This document shows positions 42,110 through 47,079 of a stretch of 47,079 nt of DNA, piece by piece. The position numbers and the translations under genes are program-made. The stretch is from positions 1 through 47,079 of the forward strand of contig JAJPHO010000185.1 of NCBI GenBank assembly GCA_021325215.1, given 5' to 3'. The DNA comes from Alphaproteobacteria bacterium. Lineage in GTDB: Bacteria; Pseudomonadota; Alphaproteobacteria; Rhodospirillales; Magnetospirillaceae. The notes below the pieces were generated by a model, which saw nothing but the letters and a program-made list of their open reading frames with translations, was not told the origin of the DNA and searched no databases. Position 1 is the first letter of the stretch, and each line of letters starts with the position of its first letter.

Positions 42110-45070
42110 ATGAAATCGTTCAAAGCCTTGCGTTCGGCGCTGCTGTGCGGCACCGCCGCCATCGTGATCGGACTGTCCGCGCCCGTGCTAGCGCAGACCC
42201 GCAGCTTCGACCTGCCGGCCCAGCCGGCGGTCAGCTCGATCCCGATGTTCGCCAAGCAGGCCGGCATCCAGATCGTCGCCCCGGCCGGGCAGCTGAATGG
42301 CATCAACACCCAGGCCATCCATGGCGATCTCGACCGCAAGCAGGCTTTGGCCAAGCTGCTCGAAGGCACCGGACTGACCGTGTCGTCCGATGACGGCTCG
42401 GTGGTGATCCTGCAGCTCGCCGACAAGCCGAAGCCGGCCGTCACCGCTCCCGCCCCGGTGCGCATGAAGCCCGAAGCCGCCGCCACCGAAGAGCGCCCCC
42501 TCGACGAGGTGGTGGTCAGCGGTTATCGCGAAAGCCTGGCCGCCGCCCATGCGCTGAAGCGCGACGCGGTCGGGACGGAGGACGTGATCGTGGCGGAGGA
42601 CATCGCCGCGTTTCCCGATCTCAATCTCGCCGAAAGCCTGCAGCGCATCCCCGGCATCACCATCAACCGCGATTCCGGCGAAGGACGCCAGATCACGCTG
42701 CGGGGCTTGGGCCCGGACTTCACCCGCACCCAGCTGAACGGCATGGAAGTGCTGGGCAACACCGCCTCGGGCATGGATAACCGCGGCGGCGTCAGCCGCA
42801 CCCGCAGCTTCGATTACAGCCTGTTCGCCTCGGAATTGTTCGACCGCGTCACCGTGCAGAAATCCTATGCCGCCGACCAGGATGAAGGCGGCATCGGCGG
42901 CACCGTGCAGCTGGAAACCGCCAAGCCGTTCGATTTCGAGGGCTTCAAGGCGGTGGTCTCGGCCAAGGGCCAGGCCAACACCAATGTCGACGGCGCCACC
43001 CCGCGCATCGTCGGCCTGATCTCGGACCGCACCGACACCTTCGGCGCCCTGGTTTCCGTGGCCTACAGCGAAAACGATTCCAATGAATTCGGCTATCGCA
43101 ACTGGGGCTGGAGCCAGATCAAAGTCAGCCCGGGCAATATCGGACCGGGCGTGTCGGCCGCCGATGCCAAGCTGATGGAATCGGGCACCATCTACGCCCC
43201 CCAGGCCGACACCTATTCGACCTGGTTCGACCACCGCACCCGTCTCGGCACCACCGCCTCGCTGGAATATGAGCCGGTCGACACCGTCAAGATCGGCCTC
43301 GACGGCCTCTATAGCCGCCTGACCAACGACCGCAAGGATTACGCCCTGGCCGCCGGCGGCACCAACGCCTTGACCGGCAACGTCTCGGGCACGCAGATCC
43401 TGCAATCCGACGTGATCCAGGGCAACACGCTGGTCGCCGCCAAATATAGCGGCGTCGACATGCGCAGCGAATTCAACACCGAACAGGACAGCACCGACTT
43501 CTTCCAGACCGTGCTGCACGGCCAGGACCAGGTCACCGACAATCTGCTGATAAAGGGCCTGGTCGGCCATTCGCGGTCCGACTACGAGCTGCCCTATTTC
43601 GACAAGGTGTTCCTGGAGAGCAAGGGCCAGACCATCTCGTTCGACGACCGCACGACGATGCCGACCAATTCCTACGGCTTCAACATCGCCGATCCGAACC
43701 AGTGGAATCTGATGCGCATGGACACCCAGGCCAATCAGATCGTCAATTCCTACACCAACGCCAAGCTGGACGGCGAGTACAGTGTCGGCGACTTCTCGAC
43801 CGTCGAAATCGGCGGCGAATACAAGAAGTTCCGCGACTCCGGCGCCCAGTTCAACAACAAGGTCTTCTACAATACCCCGACCGACACGCCGATCCCGGCC
43901 TCGCTGAAGAGCACCTTCAATTACGACACCATCGCCCCCTACATCGTCGGCGACGTCAACGGCACCTACAATCTGATCGGCCAGACCCGCAACATCGAGA
44001 CCACCAAATTCCTCTCGCCCGGTTCCGATTACTCGGTCACCGAAGAGACCGAGGCGGCCTATCTGCAATATGATCTCGACACCACCGTGTGGGATTACCG
44101 CGTCAAGGCCAATGCTGGCTTCCGCTACTACACCACCGAGCTGACCTCGGCCGGCTCGCTCAATACCGGCAGCGGGCTCAAGCCGGTCTCGGTGACCCAT
44201 GATTATTCGGGCTATCTGCCGGCCATCAATCTGGCGGTCTATCTGCAGCCCGACCTGATCGTGCGCGCCGGCGCCAACCGCGACATCAGCCGCCCGGCCT
44301 TGTCCGACCTGGCCGCCGCCGGCACCATCACCACCGCGCCCTTCGGCGGCAGCCTGACCATCGGCAACCCCGACCTCAAGCCCTTCACCGCCGATTCGCT
44401 CGACGCCTCGGTGGAATATTACGACGGCAAGGTCGGCTATGCGACGATCGGCGGCTTCTACAAGAAGATGAACTCGTTCATCAGCTCGATGACGACGGTG
44501 ATGCCCTATTCCCAGACCGGCTATCCGTTGTCCTTCCTGCTGCCGGGCCAGAGCGGTTCGGTGCCCTATAACGTCAGCCAGCCGATCAATGTCAGCGGCG
44601 CCTCGATCCGCGGCGTCGAAGCCGCCGCCCAGCACGACTTCGACTTCCTGCCGGCGCCGTTCGATCATTTCGGCATGGTCGTCAACGCCACCTATGCCGA
44701 CGGGACCTCGGCGGCGCTCATCAACGGCGTCTCCTACACCCTGCCGCTGGTCAATCTGTCGAAATGGACCGCCAACGCCACCCTCTATTACGAGACCGAC
44801 GATTGGGGCATCCGCATCTCCGAAGCCTATCGCGGCAAATATCTCGACAGCGCCGGATCGAACGGCAATGTCGGCGAAGGCTACGACGCCACCCACAATG
44901 TCGATTTCGCCGCCCACTACAACATCACCCCGAAGATCAAGGTCACCTTCGAGGGCCTGAACATCACCAACCAGCCCATCGTGCAGTTCACCGACTTGTC
45001 GGCGCACCGCATCGAAGTGAACACCTCCTCGGGCCGCACCTTCCTGTGGGGCGCGACCGCGGAGTTCTGA
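42110..45070 (+). CDS. TonB-dependent receptor with N-terminal STN signalling domain
   Basis: A 986-residue outer-membrane receptor. A signal peptide (1-28, cleaved after VLA) precedes an STN domain (about 33-105, SFDLPAQPAVSSIPMFAKQA), the part that signals to FecR. A TonB box-like DEVVVSGYRE follows (about 139-148). The plug (about 155-270) has IPGITINRDSGEGRQITLRG and GMEVLGNTASGMDNRGG, typical of the Xanthomonas/Caulobacter receptor group (TIGR01782) often used for carbohydrates and other non-siderophore compounds. A 22-stranded barrel ends with the aromatic residue required for assembly (GATAEF). The sigma/anti-sigma pair upstream completes a surface signalling set. Substrate unknown. 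Confidence 0.93.
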   Translation: MKSFKALRSALLCGTAAIVIGLSAPVLAQTRSFDLPAQPAVSSIPMFAKQAGIQIVAPAGQLNGINTQAIHGDLDRKQALAKLLEGTGLTVSSDDGSVVILQLADKPKPAVTAPAPVRMKPEAAATEERPLDEVVVSGYRESLAAAHALKRDAVGTEDVIVAEDIAAFPDLNLAESLQRIPGITINRDSGEGRQITLRGLGPDFTRTQLNGMEVLGNTASGMDNRGGVSRTRSFDYSLFASELFDRVTVQKSYAADQDEGGIGGTVQLETAKPFDFEGFKAVVSAKGQANTNVDGATPRIVGLISDRTDTFGALVSVAYSENDSNEFGYRNWGWSQIKVSPGNIGPGVSAADAKLMESGTIYAPQADTYSTWFDHRTRLGTTASLEYEPVDTVKIGLDGLYSRLTNDRKDYALAAGGTNALTGNVSGTQILQSDVIQGNTLVAAKYSGVDMRSEFNTEQDSTDFFQTVLHGQDQVTDNLLIKGLVGHSRSDYELPYFDKVFLESKGQTISFDDRTTMPTNSYGFNIADPNQWNLMRMDTQANQIVNSYTNAKLDGEYSVGDFSTVEIGGEYKKFRDSGAQFNNKVFYNTPTDTPIPASLKSTFNYDTIAPYIVGDVNGTYNLIGQTRNIETTKFLSPGSDYSVTEETEAAYLQYDLDTTVWDYRVKANAGFRYYTTELTSAGSLNTGSGLKPVSVTHDYSGYLPAINLAVYLQPDLIVRAGANRDISRPALSDLAAAGTITTAPFGGSLTIGNPDLKPFTADSLDASVEYYDGKVGYATIGGFYKKMNSFISSMTTVMPYSQTGYPLSFLLPGQSGSVPYNVSQPINVSGASIRGVEAAAQHDFDFLPAPFDHFGMVVNATYADGTSAALINGVSYTLPLVNLSKWTANATLYYETDDWGIRISEAYRGKYLDSAGSNGNVGEGYDATHNVDFAAHYNITPKIKVTFEGLNITNQPIVQFTDLSAHRIEVNTSSGRTFLWGATAEF

Positions 45071-45097
45071 CCTGAGTTTGCCGGGGGTGGGAAAAAA

Positions 45098-45125
45098 GCG
45101 GTTAGCGCCTATATTGTCGCTAACC
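45098..45125. terminator. Inverted repeat between TonB receptor and glutathione reductase genes
   Basis: CGGTTAGCG (45098-45106) and CGCTAACCG (45117-45125) form a perfect 9-bp stem with a 10-base loop CCTATATTGT. It is preceded by AAAAAA and followed by TCTTTT, the form of a bidirectional intrinsic terminator for the receptor gene. The loop contains TATATT, a good -10, so an operator-promoter role for the reductase gene is an alternative. Confidence 0.6.
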
Positions 45126-45154
45126 GTCTTTTCCCCTTCCGCCTACGAGGGTTC

Positions 45155-46513
45155 ATGTCCGAGCATTTCGATTTCTTCGTCATCGGCGCCGGCTCCGGCG
45201 GCGTCCGCGCCAGCCGTCTGGCCGCCGCCACCGGCGCCAAGGTGGCGATCGCCGAGGAATTGCGCGTCGGCGGCACCTGCGTGCTGCGCGGCTGCGTGCC
45301 GAAGAAGCTGTTGGTGATCGGCAGCCATTTCGCCAACGATTTCGAGGATGCCCGCGCCTATGGCTGGGATCTCGGCGGCGAGCCCTCGCTGGACTGGCCG
45401 CGCCTGATCGCCGCCAAGAACAAGGAGCTGGACCGGCTCCACCAGATCTATCTCGGCATCCTCGACCGCAACAAGGTCACGCTGGTCAATGGCCGCGCCA
45501 CCGTCACCGGCCCCAAATCGGTATCGGCGGGCGGCAAAACCATCACCGCCGACACTATCCTGGTCGCCACCGGCGGCTGGCCCAGCCTGCCGCAGATCCC
45601 CGGCATCGAGCACGCCATCACCTCGAACGAGGCGCTGGAGCTGCCGAGCCTGCCGAAGCGCATCGCCATCATCGGCAGCGGCTATATCGCGGTCGAATTC
45701 GCCGGCATCTTCGCCTCGATGGGCGCGTCGGTGACGCAGATCTTCCGCGCCGGCAAGGTGCTGCGCGGCTTCGACGAGGACGTCCGCTCGCATCTGCAGG
45801 ATGAGATGGGCAAGCGCGGCGTGACGCTGCTGGCCGGCCGACAGGTCACCTCGATCGCCAAGCGGGCCGATGGCGGGCTGGAGCTGACCCTGGACGACGG
45901 TTCGGCCGTCGCCTGCGACCAGGTGCTCTACGCCACCGGCCGCGCGCCCAACACCAGGGGCCTGGGCCTCGAACAGGCCGGCGTCGAACTGACCGCCAAT
46001 GGCGCGATCCGCGTCGACGCCTATTCGCAGACCAGCGTGCCGTCGATCCATGCCATCGGCGACGTCACCGACCGCATGGCCCTGACCCCGGTCGCCATCG
46101 GCGAGGCCCATTGCCTGGTCGACACCCTGTTCAACGGCAGGAAGCGCGCCATGTCCTACGAAAACGTCCCCTCGGCGGTGTTCAGCCAGCCGACGGTGGG
46201 AACGGTCGGATTGAGCGAGCAGGCCGCCGCCGAGAAATATGGCGCGCTGGACATCTACGTCACGCGCTTCAAATCCCTGCGCGACACCCTGACCGGGCGC
46301 GACGAGAAGACCCTGATGAAGCTGGTGGTCAAGCGGGACGACCAGAAGGTGGTCGGTGCCCATATGGTCGGCCCCGAAGCCGGGGAAATCATCCAGGGCA
46401 TCGCCATCGCCGTGGCCATGGGCGCGACCAAGCAGGATTTCGACCGCACCGTCGGCATTCACCCGACGGCAGCCGAGGAATTCGTCACGATGCGGGAAAA
46501 GCGTCCTACCTGA
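45155..46513 (+). CDS. gor: Glutathione-disulfide reductase
   Basis: A 452-residue FAD enzyme that reduces oxidised glutathione with NADPH. The FAD-binding start is FFVIGAGSGGVRASRLAAAT. The redox-active disulfide lies in GGTCVLRGCVPKK (about 45-57). The NADPH-binding IIGSGYIAVEFAGIFASMGA (about 171-190) and the C-terminal catalytic HPTAAEEFVTM are intact, and the latter identifies the glutathione rather than mercuric or lipoamide branch. It stands alone after the receptor gene. Its last 8 bases overlap the 3' end of the convergent small membrane-protein gene. Confidence 0.96.
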   Translation: MSEHFDFFVIGAGSGGVRASRLAAATGAKVAIAEELRVGGTCVLRGCVPKKLLVIGSHFANDFEDARAYGWDLGGEPSLDWPRLIAAKNKELDRLHQIYLGILDRNKVTLVNGRATVTGPKSVSAGGKTITADTILVATGGWPSLPQIPGIEHAITSNEALELPSLPKRIAIIGSGYIAVEFAGIFASMGASVTQIFRAGKVLRGFDEDVRSHLQDEMGKRGVTLLAGRQVTSIAKRADGGLELTLDDGSAVACDQVLYATGRAPNTRGLGLEQAGVELTANGAIRVDAYSQTSVPSIHAIGDVTDRMALTPVAIGEAHCLVDTLFNGRKRAMSYENVPSAVFSQPTVGTVGLSEQAAAEKYGALDIYVTRFKSLRDTLTGRDEKTLMKLVVKRDDQKVVGAHMVGPEAGEIIQGIAIAVAMGATKQDFDRTVGIHPTAAEEFVTMREKRPT

Positions 46514-46874
46514 CGCGCCAGCGAGCAATTGAAGGCGGCGCCCGGCGATGATCGCGCCGTGTTCCCCGCCGCTCGTCGGCCTGATGCAGGCGGGACGCCA
46601 GGAACCACAGCACCGCCGGCGGCCCCAGCAGCTCGGCGAAGAAGCCGATCGCCTTGAGGAACATCTCGCGCTGATTGGTCAGGATGACCTGTTCCTTGCA
46701 CTCATAGCGCTGATGCATGTCGTTGCTGGTGCAGGCTTCCATCGCCGATTCGACCGCGGGCGCGCGCAGGCCCAGCTTGGTCGGATCGACGTCGACCAAT
46801 TCAGCGGCGATGATCAGTGCGGCCCATAACGCACAGAGCGTCAGGACCAGCCATTTCGGCAGGAAATTGCTCAT
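46506..46874 (-). CDS. Small membrane protein of unknown function
   Basis: A 122-residue protein with two hydrophobic segments (about 8-25 and 75-93). Between them lies a loop with two cysteines (EACTSNDMHQRYECKEQ), which could form a disulfide in the periplasm. The C-terminal 25 residues are strongly basic (ERRGTRRDHRRAPPSIARWR). I do not recognise a family. It diverges from the DAHP synthase gene. Codon phase and base composition look like the neighbours, so it is probably real. Confidence 0.65.
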   Translation of the reverse strand: MSNFLPKWLVLTLCALWAALIIAAELVDVDPTKLGLRAPAVESAMEACTSNDMHQRYECKEQVILTNQREMFLKAIGFFAELLGPPAVLWFLASRLHQADERRGTRRDHRRAPPSIARWRVR

Positions 46875-46917
46875 GTCGGCTCCAATTTAACATAAGCGTA
46901 CCAGAATTGTGCCCGCG

Positions 46918-46943
46918 AGACTGGAATTCTTCCCCCCCAGTCT
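46918..46943 (+). promoter_or_regulatory. Inverted repeat and -10-like sequence before the DAHP synthase gene
   Basis: AGACTGG (46918-46924) and CCAGTCT (46937-46943) form a 7-bp inverted repeat with a 12-base spacer, followed directly by GTATATG, a possible -10. The gene starts 40 bases later. It may be an operator or, if transcribed, a leader hairpin; no leader peptide rich in aromatic residues is seen. Confidence 0.35.
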
Positions 46944-46983
46944 GTATATGCAAAGGTCCACTTTCGTTGGTTCGAGGACTATT

Positions 46984-47079
46984 ATGGCAGAGAAATGGTC
47001 ACCTGACTCCTGGCGCGGCAAGCCGATCCAGCAGGTGCCCGACTATCCGGATGCAGGTCACCTGGAGAAGGTCGAGCAG
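46984..47079 (+). CDS. Class II 3-deoxy-7-phosphoheptulonate synthase, N-terminus (partial)
   Basis: The first 32 codons read [20 protein letters not shown] and go on with [12 protein letters not shown] to the window edge. The [19 protein letters not shown] segment is the well conserved start of class II (plant-type) DAHP synthases, which join PEP and erythrose-4-phosphate at the head of the shikimate pathway. The catalytic domain lies outside the window. Confidence 0.88.
   Translation, partial: MAEKWSPDSWRGKPIQQVPDYPDAGHLEKVEQ

Noticed and set aside
42188-45007. A 939-codon minus-strand open frame
   Set aside because: It is antisense to the TonB receptor, which has a complete signal peptide, domains and terminal aromatic residue. 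The composition is that of a shadow frame.

Overview
The window is a chromosomal piece of a GC-rich alphaproteobacterium, most likely from the order Rhodospirillales. The basis is the alphaproteobacterial 5' end of a 16S rRNA gene at the left edge, the run of genes lysC, ptsP, prfA, prmC, DUF4167 and clpB that is familiar from alphaproteobacteria, a Caulobacter/Xanthomonas-type TonB receptor, and a class II DAHP synthase at the right edge. I see no prophage, insertion sequence, CRISPR array or biosynthetic cluster. The one classic mobile-type module is a ccdAB toxin-antitoxin pair beside a tRNA-Val gene.

Layout. 1-440: 16S rRNA 5' end (minus strand) with its leader and promoter. 441-18.9 kb: a housekeeping block. 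It holds an M23 peptidase (plus), then on the minus strand clpB, DUF4167, prmC, prfA, hemA (glutamyl-tRNA reductase), hisS, ispG and a RodZ-like protein. After these come an amino-acid permease (plus), then ptsP, a nitronate monooxygenase and lysC (minus), and ubiG (plus). 18.9-25.4 kb: an acyl-CoA ligase, a Cache-type hybrid histidine kinase with its own HPt protein, an Old Yellow Enzyme preceded by a possible 37-residue membrane peptide, ccdAB and tRNA-Val(CAC). 25.4-30.8 kb: a luciferase-like monooxygenase, msrB, a c-type cytochrome, glmU and glmS. 30.9-36.6 kb: a GAF protein, a zinc-ribbon protein of the BCAM0308 type, an unknown protein, a universal stress protein, Hsp20, a zinc alcohol dehydrogenase and a nitroreductase. 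36.7-40.3 kb: an MFS transporter and its DeoR-type regulator, an AI-2E-family permease and a ribosome hibernation factor. 40.4-47.1 kb: a FecI/FecR/TonB-receptor signalling set, glutathione reductase, a small membrane protein and the start of class II DAHP synthase.

The most interesting part is 31.6-40.3 kb. Six sites match the FNR/Anr-type box TTGAT-N4-ATCAA, one perfectly and five with one mismatch. They lie in front of almost every stress gene there. In five cases a hexamer resembling a -10 element falls where it would if the box were centred at about -41.5, the position used by FNR as a class II activator. The perfect box does not directly precede a protein gene. It drives what looks like a free-standing RNA of about 70 nt with two hairpins (31895-31964), which resembles in logic the FNR-activated sRNA FnrS of Escherichia coli. 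The protein set (universal stress protein, Hsp20, nitroreductase, alcohol dehydrogenase, hibernation factor) resembles a hypoxia/dormancy regulon. No FNR-family regulator is encoded in the window, so this rests on site sequence and spacing only.

Other points worth following are three short ORFs whose stop codons overlap the start of the next gene (before the GAF protein, the Old Yellow Enzyme and the alcohol dehydrogenase), two tandem palindromes between the deoR-type gene and the permease, a CcdB whose C-terminus differs from F-plasmid CcdB, a glutamyl-tRNA reductase in a class that mostly makes 5-aminolevulinate by another route, and a FecI-like promoter before the TonB receptor. Start codons were chosen by Shine-Dalgarno spacing where several were possible.
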